DNA of 35,032 bases. Source: Pseudomonas sp. LS-2. Lineage in GTDB: Bacteria > Pseudomonadota > Gammaproteobacteria > Pseudomonadales > Pseudomonadaceae. A program made the position numbers and the translations under genes. Shown piece after piece: positions 15,945-24,829 of the stretch. The notes beneath the pieces are model-generated. The model worked only from the letters and a program-made list of their open reading frames with translations. It searched no databases and had not been told where the DNA came from. Position 1 is the first letter of the stretch, and every line of letters starts with the position of its first letter. The stretch covers positions 186,697 through 221,728 of the forward strand of contig NZ_QXTJ01000039.1 of NCBI RefSeq assembly GCF_003605735.1, given 5' to 3'.

Positions 15945-18203
15945 TTAAGTAGCGCTTTCCACCAACAACCCATCAACGCGCTGGAAGCCCCGCGGTAGCT
16001 TATTGCCACGTCTCCCACGCTCGCCTTTGTAGTGCTCCAGATCATCTGGCTTGAGGGACAGCGTACGCTTGCCCGCCTGGAGCACCAAGGTGGCACCCTC
16101 GGGAATCACTGCCAAGTCGGTCACATATTCCTCACGACTGGCGACGCGCTCGCCCGGTATCCCGATGATCTTGTTGCCCTTGCCTTTGCCCAGTTGCGGC
16201 AGATCACTGATCTTGAACACCAGCAGACGGCCTTCGGTAGTCACCGCCGCCAGCCAGTTGTGCTCACGATCAGGCACCGGACGCGGCAGGATGACCTTCG
16301 CGCCAGCCGGAAGACTCAACAACGCCTTGCCGGCCTTGTTCTTGGCTTGCAGATCTTCGCCCTTCACCACAAAGCCGTATCCGGCATCCGAGGCAATGAC
16401 GTACAGCGCTTCGTCGTCTGGCAGCAATACGCACTCGAACGTCGCTGCCGGCGGTGGCGTGAGACGGCCGGTCAACGGATCGCCCTGCCCCCGCGCCGAC
16501 GGCAGAGTGTGCGCTGCCAGCGAATAGCTGCGCCCGGTTGAGTCGATGAACACCGCGAACTGATTGGAACGCCCCGCAGCAGCAGCCTTGAAGCCATCCC
16601 CCGCTTTGTAGGAAAGCCCCGTCGCGTCAATGTCATGTCCTTTGGCGCAACGCACCCAACCCTTTTCCGAAAGAACGACTGTCACCGGCTCAGTCGGCAT
16701 CAGTTCGTTTTCGGACAGTGCCTTGGCTTCAGCGCGCTCGACGATTGGCGAACGTCGATCATCGCCATAGGTTTGGGCATCAGCGATCAGCTCGGAGCGC
16801 ACCAGTTTGCGCAGCTTGGTCTCGCTGCCCAGCAGGGCTTGCAATTTGGCCTGTTCCTTGAGCAATTCGTCCTGTTCACCGCGCAGCTTCATTTCTTCCA
16901 GACGCGCCAATTGACGCAGACGGGTGTCGAGGATGTAGTCGGCTTGAATCTCGGAGAGCTCGAAACGTGCAATCAGCTCGGCTTTCGGGTGTTCGGCGGT
17001 ACGGATGATGTGGATAACTTCATCCAGGTTCAGGTAGGCAGTGAGCAAGCCGTCCAACAGGTGCAGGCGACGCTCCACTTTGTCCAGACGGAACTGCAGA
17101 CGCCGACGCACCGTGGTGATACGGAACTGCAGCCATTCGGACAGCAGCGCCTTCAGGTTCTTGAGTTGCGGCTTGCCGTCCAGGCCGATGATGTTGATGT
17201 TCACCCGATAGCTGGACTCCAGCTCCGTGGTGGCGAACAAATGTTGCATCAACTCCTCGGGATCGACGCGGTTGGAACGCGGAATGATCACGATGCGGCA
17301 CGGGTGTTCGTGGTCAGACTCGTCCCGCAAGTCGGCGACCATCGGCAACTTCTTGGCCTGCATCTGCCCTGCGATCTGCTCCAGCACCTTGGCGCCGGAC
17401 ACTTGGTGCGGCAGCGCGGTCACGACGATGTCGCCATCCTCAACGCGATACACGGCGCGCATGCGCACCGAGCCACGACCAGTCTCGTAGATTTTCAGCA
17501 GGTCGGCGCGGGGGGTGATGATTTCCGCTTCGGTTGGATAATCCGGCCCTTGAACGTGCTCGCACAACTGCTCGATTGTCGCTTTCGGCTCGTCCAGCAG
17601 ACGCACGCACGCCGAAGCGACTTCCCGCAGGTTGTGTGGCGGAACGTCGGTGGCCATGCCCACGGCGATACCGGTGGTGCCGTTGAGCAGGATATTCGGC
17701 AACCGAGCCGGCAAAACGGCCGGCTCATCGAGAGTACCGTCGAAGTTCGGCACCCAGTCCGCAGTGCCCTGGCCCAGTTCGGTGAGCAGCACTTCGGAAT
17801 AACGCGACAAGCGAGCTTCGGTGTAACGCATGGCCGCGAAGGACTTGGGATCGTCCGGCGCACCCCAGTTACCCTGGCCGTCCACCAGGGTGTAGCGGTA
17901 GCTGAAGGACTGCGCCATCAGCACCATGGCTTCATAACAGGCCGAATCACCGTGGGGGTGAAACTTACCGAGCACGTCGCCGACGGTACGCGCCGATTTC
18001 TTGTGCTTGGCGTCCGCGTCCAGCCCCAACTCGCTCATGGCGTAGACAATGCGCCGCTGCACGGGCTTCAGGCCGTCGCCGATATGCGGCAAAGCACGGT
18101 CCATGATCACGTACATGGAGTAGTTGAGATAGGCCTGTTCGGTGAAGTCAGCCAGTGATCGGCGTTCTACGCCATCCAGGCTGAGGTCAAGGGAGTCGCT
18201 CAT
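15945..18203 (-). CDS. parC: DNA topoisomerase IV subunit A
   Basis: Breaks and rejoins DNA to unlink daughter chromosomes. The catalytic tyrosine is Y127 in AAMRYTEARLS. The quinolone region reads HPHGDSACYEAM with S87 and E91, the residues found in quinolone-susceptible Pseudomonas. The C-terminal part (about 500-752) is the beta-propeller DNA-wrapping domain. Length is 752 residues. ATG 18203 has GAGG about 6 bases upstream and lies 10 bases after the stop of the aspartic protease gene, so the frame's upstream extension into that gene is not used. It is the last gene of the tight parE group. Confidence 0.97.
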   Translation of the reverse strand: MSDSLDLSLDGVERRSLADFTEQAYLNYSMYVIMDRALPHIGDGLKPVQRRIVYAMSELGLDADAKHKKSARTVGDVLGKFHPHGDSACYEAMVLMAQSFSYRYTLVDGQGNWGAPDDPKSFAAMRYTEARLSRYSEVLLTELGQGTADWVPNFDGTLDEPAVLPARLPNILLNGTTGIAVGMATDVPPHNLREVASACVRLLDEPKATIEQLCEHVQGPDYPTEAEIITPRADLLKIYETGRGSVRMRAVYRVEDGDIVVTALPHQVSGAKVLEQIAGQMQAKKLPMVADLRDESDHEHPCRIVIIPRSNRVDPEELMQHLFATTELESSYRVNINIIGLDGKPQLKNLKALLSEWLQFRITTVRRRLQFRLDKVERRLHLLDGLLTAYLNLDEVIHIIRTAEHPKAELIARFELSEIQADYILDTRLRQLARLEEMKLRGEQDELLKEQAKLQALLGSETKLRKLVRSELIADAQTYGDDRRSPIVERAEAKALSENELMPTEPVTVVLSEKGWVRCAKGHDIDATGLSYKAGDGFKAAAAGRSNQFAVFIDSTGRSYSLAAHTLPSARGQGDPLTGRLTPPPAATFECVLLPDDEALYVIASDAGYGFVVKGEDLQAKNKAGKALLSLPAGAKVILPRPVPDREHNWLAAVTTEGRLLVFKISDLPQLGKGKGNKIIGIPGERVASREEYVTDLAVIPEGATLVLQAGKRTLSLKPDDLEHYKGERGRRGNKLPRGFQRVDGLLVESAT

Positions 18204-18213
18204 GCGGGCCTCA

Positions 18214-18735
18214 TCATTTTGTCGTCTGACGCAGCAGCAATGTGCCACCGCGCTGGGTGAATTCGAGTTGTTTGATGGCGCTCATACCCAGCAGCACCTG
18301 ATCGCCGTCCAGCCCGGGCACCACCAGGGCACGCACGTTGTTCAGGACGATATCGCCAATTTGCAGCCGGCCCAGCGTGGTCCTGAAAGCTTCGGTGCGG
18401 CCATTGGCCGTGCTCACCTCGACCCTGGCGCCGCGCTCGAGCCGCAGTTTTTTTGCCACCTGGTCGGGAATCGCGACATTGGTCGCCCCCGTATCAAGCA
18501 TGAACTGCACCGGGTGAGCGTCGATCTCCCCGGTCATGACGAAGTGCCCCTGGCGATTGCTCACCAGTTGAACTTCGACGTAGCCGTCACCGTGCTGCGA
18601 GGTGACGCTGGTGTTCGGATTTTCCTGACGCTGCTCCCATTCACCGAAAAACCGCGTCGCCAGAAACAGCGCCGCGGCCCAGGCAATGATCATCATCAGA
18701 CGCCCAGCGCGCTTGCCGGGGGGCGCCTGCGTCAA
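18214..18735 (-). CDS. Retropepsin-like aspartic protease, membrane-anchored
   Basis: Short single-domain aspartic protease of clan AA (TIGR02281-like), which must dimerise to form an active site. An N-terminal membrane segment (RLMMIIAWAAALFLATRFF, about residues 12-30) places the catalytic domain in the periplasm. The active-site motif is MLDTGATNVAIP, with the catalytic Asp near residue 81, and the C-terminal LLGMSAIKQLEF is the family's second hallmark. It starts with TTG at 18735, overlapping the previous stop as TTGA, which suggests translational coupling; an internal ATG just before the membrane segment is the alternative. Substrates are unknown. It lies between parE and parC. Confidence 0.8.
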   Translation of the reverse strand: MTQAPPGKRAGRLMMIIAWAAALFLATRFFGEWEQRQENPNTSVTSQHGDGYVEVQLVSNRQGHFVMTGEIDAHPVQFMLDTGATNVAIPDQVAKKLRLERGARVEVSTANGRTEAFRTTLGRLQIGDIVLNNVRALVVPGLDGDQVLLGMSAIKQLEFTQRGGTLLLRQTTK

Positions 18736-19712
18736 GGCTTGGCGCTCCAGCCACCCTCAGGCGCGGCGAAGCGCCAAACGACGGGCCGTTTTTCGCCGTC
18801 TGCGCGGGCACCGAAGTTATTGTCGATTCCCACCCACGCACCTTTGTCGTCTACGATCAGCGCTTCGGTCAGGCCATATGGCTGATCGTAGAGCCGGTTC
18901 GGTTGCAACGCTTCCCTGGCGAACGACCAGCAGGTCTCGAGCTGACCGGTTTCCAGCGTGCGTCGGCAGATTCGGTACGCGGAGCGCTCCAGGGTGAACA
19001 GCTTGCCTTTGTAAAGCGAGATATCGGAAAAGTCCTTGGCAACTGATTTGCCGCCCACTTGCGGAGGCAAGACATCATTGCCCGACTCCATTCGCAGGAT
19101 ACAACTGGCATTACACGCCCAACCGTCCTTGCCCAGATGCGCGGTCAACAAGCCACGCTTCTCCCGTTCGGCAGCCAGCCATAGCCGGTCACCTGCAGGA
19201 CTCACGGCGATGCCTTCAAAGATCGCATTGAAGTGCTGAAGCATTCCGGCAGCCTGAGCCTCCTGCACCAGCTTTTTCGGCAGGTCGAGCCAGACCGGCG
19301 CGCCATCGACGGGCACCTTAAGCACCGTGGCGTAGGCCTCACTGACGAGATACCGATTGCCGGCCGTGTCACAGCTCACGCCCTCGAAGTCGAGATCACC
19401 ACCACGAATCAGCGCCGCAGCCTTGGCCATGCCACGCAAGGTCGCAGACAGCCCGCCATCGGGAATCGGTGGAATCTCCAGAACCTGCGCCCGCGCTTTC
19501 CATACTGTCGCTGAGGTATCGAGGCTGTACAGCAGCGTGTCGTCGCGGTCGGAAACCGTCCACAGTACGCCGTTGCACCAGGCCAGGCCCGACAGGTTGC
19601 CGCCGATCATGTCGTCGACCGGATGTTCGGACAGCAGCTTGAGTTCCGGCAGTGGCGCGGCGAACAGTGGAGTGGCGGTCAGCAACAACGCTGCCAGCCA
19701 ACCTCGCCTCAA
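18732..19712 (-). CDS. Exported esterase-like (phytase-like beta-propeller) protein
   Basis: Secreted protein with a Sec signal peptide (MRRGWLAALLLTATPLFAAP, cleavage about residue 18-19). The rest has the pattern of the 'esterase-like activity of phytase' family (PF13449): GGNLSGLAWCNGVLWTVSDR, then GGDLDFEGVSCD, FNAIFEGIAVSPAGDRLWLA and a GLTEALIVDD repeat, with acidic residues at repeat ends as in calcium-binding phytase propellers. The enzymatic activity is not established for close relatives. The start is TTG 19712, overlapping the parE stop as TTGA. It sits between parE and the aspartic protease gene in one transcript. Confidence 0.75.
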   Translation of the reverse strand: MRRGWLAALLLTATPLFAAPLPELKLLSEHPVDDMIGGNLSGLAWCNGVLWTVSDRDDTLLYSLDTSATVWKARAQVLEIPPIPDGGLSATLRGMAKAAALIRGGDLDFEGVSCDTAGNRYLVSEAYATVLKVPVDGAPVWLDLPKKLVQEAQAAGMLQHFNAIFEGIAVSPAGDRLWLAAEREKRGLLTAHLGKDGWACNASCILRMESGNDVLPPQVGGKSVAKDFSDISLYKGKLFTLERSAYRICRRTLETGQLETCWSFAREALQPNRLYDQPYGLTEALIVDDKGAWVGIDNNFGARADGEKRPVVWRFAAPEGGWSAKP

Positions 19713-21613
19713 ACCAGCACCTCAGCCAGGTTGCCCTTGGATTCCAGCCAGATCTTGCGGTCGCCCGCGCGTTTCTTGGCCAGCAGCATGTCCATGATTT
19801 CGGAGGTAGCCTCGAAATCGTCGAGCGTCAGTTGCACCAGACGCCGGGTGTTCGGGTCCATCGTCGTTTCGCGCAGTTGCGGCGGGTTCATTTCACCCAG
19901 ACCCTTGAATCGGGTGACCTGTGGTTTGCCGCGCTTCTTTTCAGCCACCAGCCGATCGAGAATCCCGTCCCGCTCGGCTTCGTCGAGGGCGTAGTAGATC
20001 TCCTTGCCCAGGTCAATCCGATACAGGGGCGGCATCGCAACATACACGTGACCGGCATCGACCAGCGGACGGAAATGCTGGACGAACAAGGCGCAGAGCA
20101 AGGTCGCAATGTGCAGGCCGTCGGAGTCGGCGTCGGCAAGGATGCAGATCTTGCCGTAGCGCAGTTGGCTCATGTCGGCTGCGCCCGGATCGACACCGAT
20201 GGCAACCGCGATATTGTGAACCTCCTGACTGGCGAGCACTTCGCCGCCATCGACTTCCCAGGTGTTCAGGATCTTGCCGCGCAACGGCAGAATGGCCTGA
20301 AACTCCTTGTCCCGCGCCTGCTTGGCAGAACCGCCGGCAGAATCGCCCTCGACGAGGAACAGCTCGGCGCGCATCGGATCCTGCCCCGCGCAATCCGCCA
20401 GTTTGCCGGGCAGCGCCGGGCCCTGAGTGATGCGTTTGCGCTCGACTTTCTTGCTTGCCTTGAGGCGACGGCCCGCATTGTTGATCGCCAGTTCCGCCAA
20501 CTGCATGCCCATTTCCGGGTGCGCGTTCAACCAAAGGCTGAAGGCGTCCTTGACCACGCCGGAGACGAACGCCGCAGCCTCACGAGAAGACAGTCGTTCC
20601 TTGGTCTGACCGGAGAACTGCGGCTCCTGCATCTTCATCGACAGGACAAACGCGATCCGCTCCCAGACGTCTTCCGGCGCCAGCTTCACACCGCGCGGTA
20701 GCAAGTTGCGGAACTCGCAGAACTCGCGCATCGCATCGAGCAGGCCCTGACGCAGACCGTTGACATGGGTGCCGCCCTGGGCTGTCGGAATCAGGTTGAC
20801 GTAGCTTTCCTGAACGCTGTCGCCCCCTTCCGGCAGCCACAGCAGCGCCCAGTCGACCGCCTCTTTATTACCTGCGAACGCACCGCAGAACGGCTCGTCG
20901 GGCAAGCGCAGGGAGTCGGTGACTGAATCCTGCAGATACGAGCGCAGCCCGTCTTCGTAATGCCACTCGACTTTCTCGCCGGTGCTCTTGTCTTCGAAGC
21001 TCACCAACAGCCCCGGGCACAGAACAGCCTTGGCCTTGAGCACATGCTTGAGGCGGCTGACAGAAAACTTGGGGCTGTCGAAGTATTTGGGGTCCGGCGC
21101 AAAGTACACGCTGGTGCCGGTGTTTCGCTTGCCAACGGTGCCGACAACGGCCAGTTCCGTGGCCTTGAAGCCGTCGGCGAAGGTCATTTCGTACTCGTTG
21201 CCATCGCGCTTGACCCGCACCCGCACCTGGGTCGAGAGCGCGTTGACCACGGAAATCCCCACACCGTGCAGACCACCGGAGAACTGGTAGTTCTTGTTGG
21301 AGAACTTGCCGCCCGCATGCAGCTTGGTGAGGATCAACTCGACGCCCGACACGCCCTCTTCGGGGTGAATGTCCACCGGCATGCCGCGACCGTCGTCGGC
21401 CACTTCCAGGGAATTGTCGGCGTGAAGGATTACCTGTACCGACTTGGCGTGACCGGCCAGAGCTTCGTCGACGCTGTTGTCGATGACTTCCTGGGCGAGG
21501 TGGTTCGGCCGAGTGGTGTCGGTGTACATGCCCGGCCGCTTGCGGACCGGGTCGAGGCCCGAGAGGACTTCGATGGCGTCTGCGTTATAAGAGCTAGCGC
21601 TGGGATTGGCCAT
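19709..21613 (-). CDS. parE: DNA topoisomerase IV subunit B
   Basis: ATPase subunit of topoisomerase IV. A GHKL ATPase domain is shown by EVIDNSVDEALAG, the DDGRGMP motif, GGLHGVGISVVNALS and QTKERLSS. The TOPRIM domain has LVEGDSAGGSAKQARD, PLRGKILNTWEV and DADSDGLHI with its acidic triad. It is 634 residues long, standard for the family. ATG 21613 gives the typical beginning with LSGLDPVRKRPGMY shortly after. The last codon region (GTTTGA) contains the TTG start of the next gene. yqiA lies 89 bp upstream. Confidence 0.97.
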   Translation of the reverse strand: MANPSASSYNADAIEVLSGLDPVRKRPGMYTDTTRPNHLAQEVIDNSVDEALAGHAKSVQVILHADNSLEVADDGRGMPVDIHPEEGVSGVELILTKLHAGGKFSNKNYQFSGGLHGVGISVVNALSTQVRVRVKRDGNEYEMTFADGFKATELAVVGTVGKRNTGTSVYFAPDPKYFDSPKFSVSRLKHVLKAKAVLCPGLLVSFEDKSTGEKVEWHYEDGLRSYLQDSVTDSLRLPDEPFCGAFAGNKEAVDWALLWLPEGGDSVQESYVNLIPTAQGGTHVNGLRQGLLDAMREFCEFRNLLPRGVKLAPEDVWERIAFVLSMKMQEPQFSGQTKERLSSREAAAFVSGVVKDAFSLWLNAHPEMGMQLAELAINNAGRRLKASKKVERKRITQGPALPGKLADCAGQDPMRAELFLVEGDSAGGSAKQARDKEFQAILPLRGKILNTWEVDGGEVLASQEVHNIAVAIGVDPGAADMSQLRYGKICILADADSDGLHIATLLCALFVQHFRPLVDAGHVYVAMPPLYRIDLGKEIYYALDEAERDGILDRLVAEKKRGKPQVTRFKGLGEMNPPQLRETTMDPNTRRLVQLTLDDFEATSEIMDMLLAKKRAGDRKIWLESKGNLAEVLV

Positions 21614-21702
21614 GGGGTCTCGTCATCAAGTCGTTCATGAAATTTCGGAGTGACACTGTTCTACATGTTTGTTTCAACAAAAGCTTCGGCCGGGCGCCTG
21701 GT

Positions 21703-22323
21703 TCAGAGCGCCGACAGGTCGATCGCCTGGAGCAGCTCCGGCGCGAAACCGGCAAAGCTCAGCAAAGCTGGCAGTCGGGAGGCAAAGCCCTGAAAACCGT
21801 GATCGCCACCGGCCTCGATGCGCAAGGCACAGGCCCGGTAGAACGTCTGGGCGCGCCGGTAATCCAGCGTCTCGTCCCCGGTTTGCAGCCACACTTGAAT
21901 ACGCTGCGGATCCTGCGGCGCGGGCACTTCGAGCTCAGCCAGCGCAGCCACATGATCGTGGGTCAGTTCCCAGCGTTCCCCGGTGTAGAGATTCTCTTGA
22001 GTGCCAAGAAAACCGTCGAATAGCTGGTGCGGGTTGACCGCCGGGTTGATCAGCACGGCCTTGAGGCCATGACGCTCAGCCAGGTGAGTCGCATAGTAGC
22101 CGCCGAGTGAGCTGCCGACCAGTAATGGCCGCCCGCCCAGTTCCTCGATCGCAGCCTCAAGCTGGAGCAGCGCCTGACGCGGGTGATGGTGCAGCTCCGG
22201 CACGCGCAGTTGTTCGCTCAACCCCAGGGCTTTCATCAGCTCAGCCAGTTGCGTGGCTTTCTTCGACATCGCCGAGCTATTCAGGCCATGTATATAAAGA
22301 AGGGTCGAGTGATCCGGGTTCAC
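21703..22323 (-). CDS. yqiA: YqiA-like alpha/beta-hydrolase esterase
   Basis: Small alpha/beta hydrolase of the YqiA/YcfP family (esterase on short acyl chains in E. coli). The oxyanion region is LLYIHGLNSS (residues 8-17), the nucleophile elbow GSSLGGYYATHLAE, the acidic residue lies in QTGDETLDY, and the catalytic His is in GGDHGFQGF. At 206 residues it is close to E. coli YqiA (193). It starts with GTG at 22323, supported by GGAGG 7 bases upstream. It lies between cpdA and parE as in E. coli. Confidence 0.9.
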   Translation of the reverse strand: MNPDHSTLLYIHGLNSSAMSKKATQLAELMKALGLSEQLRVPELHHHPRQALLQLEAAIEELGGRPLLVGSSLGGYYATHLAERHGLKAVLINPAVNPHQLFDGFLGTQENLYTGERWELTHDHVAALAELEVPAPQDPQRIQVWLQTGDETLDYRRAQTFYRACALRIEAGGDHGFQGFASRLPALLSFAGFAPELLQAIDLSAL

Positions 22324-22461
22324 GATGTGGCCTCCAGAAGCAGCGATTGGTTATCCCCCTGCGCAAGAACACCTGCGCAGCGGCAAAGCCGCGCAGTTTA
22401 CAGGGACAACTGCGCGAAGACTCGTTTGATGATGATTTGCTGCGAAATCAGGACATTTCCT

Positions 22462-23271
22462 TCAATACCCGGCGCCGCTGAGGTCGACCTCGAACAGATG
22501 GGCCGCAACGCGCGACACGCCGGTTTCAAGCTGACCGTCGTCGTACAGGCGCAGCCAGCGATAACCGGGCGCCAGCGAGTCCAGCGCGAAATCTTCGCTG
22601 TCGGGCGCGAACTGAATGCAGGTCGAGGGAGACGCCATCAACCGCAAACCCTGGCGGGACTGGTCGAATTCCTGGTGCACATGCCCCCAGAGCAGCGCCC
22701 TGGCCTGCGGAAAGCGCTCCAGCACTGAAAACAGCGCCTCGGGATTGCGCAGTCCTATCGGCTCCATCCACGCCGCGCCGATAGCAACGGGATGGTGGTG
22801 CAGACAGATCAAATGGTGGCGTTGTGGGGCTTCGCTCAAGGCCTGAGCGAGCAGTTGCAGCTGCTTGTCTTCCAGATAGCCCGGGACCGAGCCCGGTACA
22901 GCGGAGTCGAGCATTGTAATGCGCCAGTTGCCGACGTCCACAACGGGCTCGAGGAAGTCGCTCTGCTGGGCGGCAATCGCCATTTCGTGCAACTCGTCGT
23001 GATTGCCCGGCAGCCAGCGCTTGGGGGCATTGAGTCGTTCGCTCGACTCGCGGAACGCCTGATAGGACTCCACCGACCCGTCCTGAGACAGATCTCCCGT
23101 CGCCAGAATCAGATCGATATCCGACTGCTCCGCCAGCACCAGATCGACCACCGCATTCAGGCTGTCGCGCGTCGTCATGCCCAACAGTTTGCCGTCCGCT
23201 TCGGCGAACAGATGACTGTCAGACAATTGCACCAACAATACGGAGGACGAGTTTAAGGATGCGCTCGGCAA
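22462..23271 (-). CDS. cpdA: 3',5'-cyclic AMP phosphodiesterase
   Basis: Metallophosphoesterase that hydrolyses cAMP. All metal-binding blocks are visible: QLSDSHLF (D/H pair), ATGDLSQDG, LPGNHDE, CLHHHPV and WGHVHQ. Length is 269 residues, normal for CpdA. The start is an unusual TTG at 23271, supported by a strong AAGGAG with 7 bases between; an ATG within the same ribosome binding site is out of frame. In the minus-strand group it lies between yqiB and yqiA. A family-A REP pair stands in the 255-bp gap upstream and could affect how much transcript passes from nudF-yqiB. Confidence 0.94.
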   Translation of the reverse strand: MPSASLNSSSVLLVQLSDSHLFAEADGKLLGMTTRDSLNAVVDLVLAEQSDIDLILATGDLSQDGSVESYQAFRESSERLNAPKRWLPGNHDELHEMAIAAQQSDFLEPVVDVGNWRITMLDSAVPGSVPGYLEDKQLQLLAQALSEAPQRHHLICLHHHPVAIGAAWMEPIGLRNPEALFSVLERFPQARALLWGHVHQEFDQSRQGLRLMASPSTCIQFAPDSEDFALDSLAPGYRWLRLYDDGQLETGVSRVAAHLFEVDLSGAGY

Positions 23272-23432
23272 TGGCCATCTCCTTGAGCAGATATGGCCGG
23301 ATTATGGTGTCTACGAAGCGAGTCGGCAAACCCGGAAACAGGGCTGCAGTTCTCATTTGTGCAAAGACCTGCCGGTAGACGCAACGCCGTAGCGTCAAGC
23401 TTTGCCGGCGGCAGAAATCTCAAGGCCGCTTT

Positions 23433-23500
23433 TGTAGCAGCACGGCTTGCCGGCGGTAGCGATTTTACGGGCGCCACCGCCAGCAAGCCGGACGGCTACA
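23433..23500. repeat. REP-type inverted repeat, family A (copy 2), between yqiB and cpdA
   Basis: Left arm 23433-23457 and right arm 23476-23500 share the core CGGCTTGCCGGCGGT / ACCGCCAGCAAGCCGG and outer TGTAGC/GCTACA. They match the pair after rsgA at 4211-4285. A further degenerate half (CTGCCGGTAGACGC and TTTGCCGGCGG) lies at about 23360-23412. The whole 255-bp space 23272-23526 holds no convincing gene. Confidence 0.78.
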
Positions 23501-23526
23501 GGATCGACCTGGCGATAGGTACGGGG

Positions 23527-23973
23527 TCAGCGAACCGCCTCGAACTCATGCCCGCACGCAAGGCAGTGGCTCAGCCATTCGCCGAGGAACAGATTGAGTT
23601 GGGCCTTTTCGTCCGGCTGATGCATGTCAGCGTTGGGGTACGGATAGATGCCGCGGAAGCGTCGAGCGTGTTCCGCACCGATGACCTCAGCCATGCGTGC
23701 GTCGTGGTACACCTGCACTTCCAGCACCGGAACCGGCAGCCAAGGCAGGCTGTGTTCCTGACGGACTAGCAGAGTAGAGGTATACGGGCAGTTCTGGACG
23801 ACCTCGACGGCCAGCACGCCAAGCATTTGATCGCCCTGGGTGACCGCCACTCTCCGGGAACGTTGTTCGTTGCGCATGTCAGGTAACAGACGCATCAAGC
23901 GCGCGTAGTTGGCCTCGCAGGCTGCTTGCAGCCCGGCAAGATCAACACGATAGCGCTCGCGCAGAAGATTCAC
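23527..23973 (-). CDS. yqiB: YqiB family protein (DUF1249)
   Basis: Soluble protein of about 148 residues that always sits beside nudF and cpdA in gamma-proteobacteria; its function is unknown. Family-like features are the N-terminal LCEANYARLMRLLP-type helix, the middle strand LEVQVYHDARMAEVIG, the segment YPYPNADMHQPDEKAQLNLF and a C-terminal CLACGHEF. I take GTG 23973, which overlaps the nudF stop as GTGA; another in-frame GTG is at 23979. In E. coli a yqiB homologue is similar in length (about 140). Confidence 0.85.
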   Translation of the reverse strand: MNLLRERYRVDLAGLQAACEANYARLMRLLPDMRNEQRSRRVAVTQGDQMLGVLAVEVVQNCPYTSTLLVRQEHSLPWLPVPVLEVQVYHDARMAEVIGAEHARRFRGIYPYPNADMHQPDEKAQLNLFLGEWLSHCLACGHEFEAVR

Positions 23974-24587
23974 GACCACAGCCCCCTGATTTCGGCGCGA
24001 TTAAGCGCCAGCCACTGTATTGCGATGATAGTTGCCGCATTGACGATGCGTCCGTCTTTCACAGCTTGCATCGCGTTATCGAACGACCAGACCGACACAC
24101 GGATGTCCTCGGCCTCTTCCTCCAGACCATGGACCCCACCTGCCCCTTCACTCTCGCATTTACCCAGGTACAAGTGAACGAACTCGTTACTGCCACCGGG
24201 CGAAGGAAAGTATTTGGTGATCGGCCACAAGGCGCTGAAGACAAGCCCAGCTTCCTCTTGTCCTTCGCGGTGAGCAACCTCTTCAGGCTCCTCTTTTTTA
24301 TCGATCAGGCCGGCGACCATTTCGATCAGCCATGGGTTGGGATGCTTGCCGACGACGCCGACACGAAACTGCTCGAGCAGCACCACCTCGTCGCGTTTGG
24401 CGTCGTAGGGAAGAACGCACACAGCGTCGTGACGCACGAACAGCTCGCGCTTGATCTCCGGACCCATGCCGCCATCGAACAGTTCATGGCGCAGGTGCAG
24501 GCGGTCCAGTTGATAGAAACCCTTGAAGCAGGTTTCGCGTTGGGTAATCTCGTGCTTCGTGGGTGTCGACTTCGAGCTATCGGTCAT
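23970..24587 (-). CDS. nudF: ADP-ribose pyrophosphatase
   Basis: Nudix hydrolase that splits ADP-ribose into AMP and ribose 5-phosphate. The Nudix box GX5EX7REXXEEXGX is at residues 93-115 (G93-LIDKKE to REGQEEAGL). Other family segments are QFRVGVVGKHPNPWLIEMVAG before the box and YFPSPGGSNEFVHLYLG after it. Length is 205 residues. ATG 24587 is chosen because the extension upstream is not conserved in character; the ribosome binding site is weak. It is the first gene of the group that runs to parC. Confidence 0.93.
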   Translation of the reverse strand: MTDSSKSTPTKHEITQRETCFKGFYQLDRLHLRHELFDGGMGPEIKRELFVRHDAVCVLPYDAKRDEVVLLEQFRVGVVGKHPNPWLIEMVAGLIDKKEEPEEVAHREGQEEAGLVFSALWPITKYFPSPGGSNEFVHLYLGKCESEGAGGVHGLEEEAEDIRVSVWSFDNAMQAVKDGRIVNAATIIAIQWLALNRAEIRGLWS

Positions 24588-24829
24588 AAAATTTCTCACT
24601 GCAGAGCACTTGAGTCTTCGCGCCATCCTAACGTGCTGTGGCGCGGGATGCAGCCCCCTTTGAACTGGCAAATCCGGCAGTCAGGGTAGACGACGCAGGC
24701 GAAAGGCACTCTAATCCGCCCAGTGGCGAACTGATTGCGCCTGACGCAGTCGAAGCCTGTTGCCGTTACCTCCCTGTGATGGCCCTTTATGCCAACGCCA
24801 AGGATCAACATGTCGTTTCTGAAGATCAT
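24588..24829 (-). other. nudF upstream region with a possible small Cys-rich open frame
   Basis: The 222-bp divergent space between nudF and the RsiV-like gene holds a minus-strand open frame (ATG at 24829, with another ATG at 24811, to stop 24598-24596) ending 8 bases before the nudF ATG. Its second half reads FACVVYPDCRICQFKGGC, with four cysteines spaced C-x5-C-x2-C-x5-C. Several consecutive codons there end in G or C, as expected for coding DNA of this genome. The first ATG lies inside the opposite-strand gene. There is no clear ribosome binding site. It may be a small protein or a chance frame. Confidence 0.2.

Noticed and set aside
16635..18158. Plus-strand open frame of 507 codons
   Set aside because: Antisense shadow of parC; composition rich in His, Gln, Val and Arg as expected for such shadows.
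19652..20701. Plus-strand open frame of 349 codons
   Set aside because: Antisense to parE and the start of the esterase-like gene; no domain pattern.
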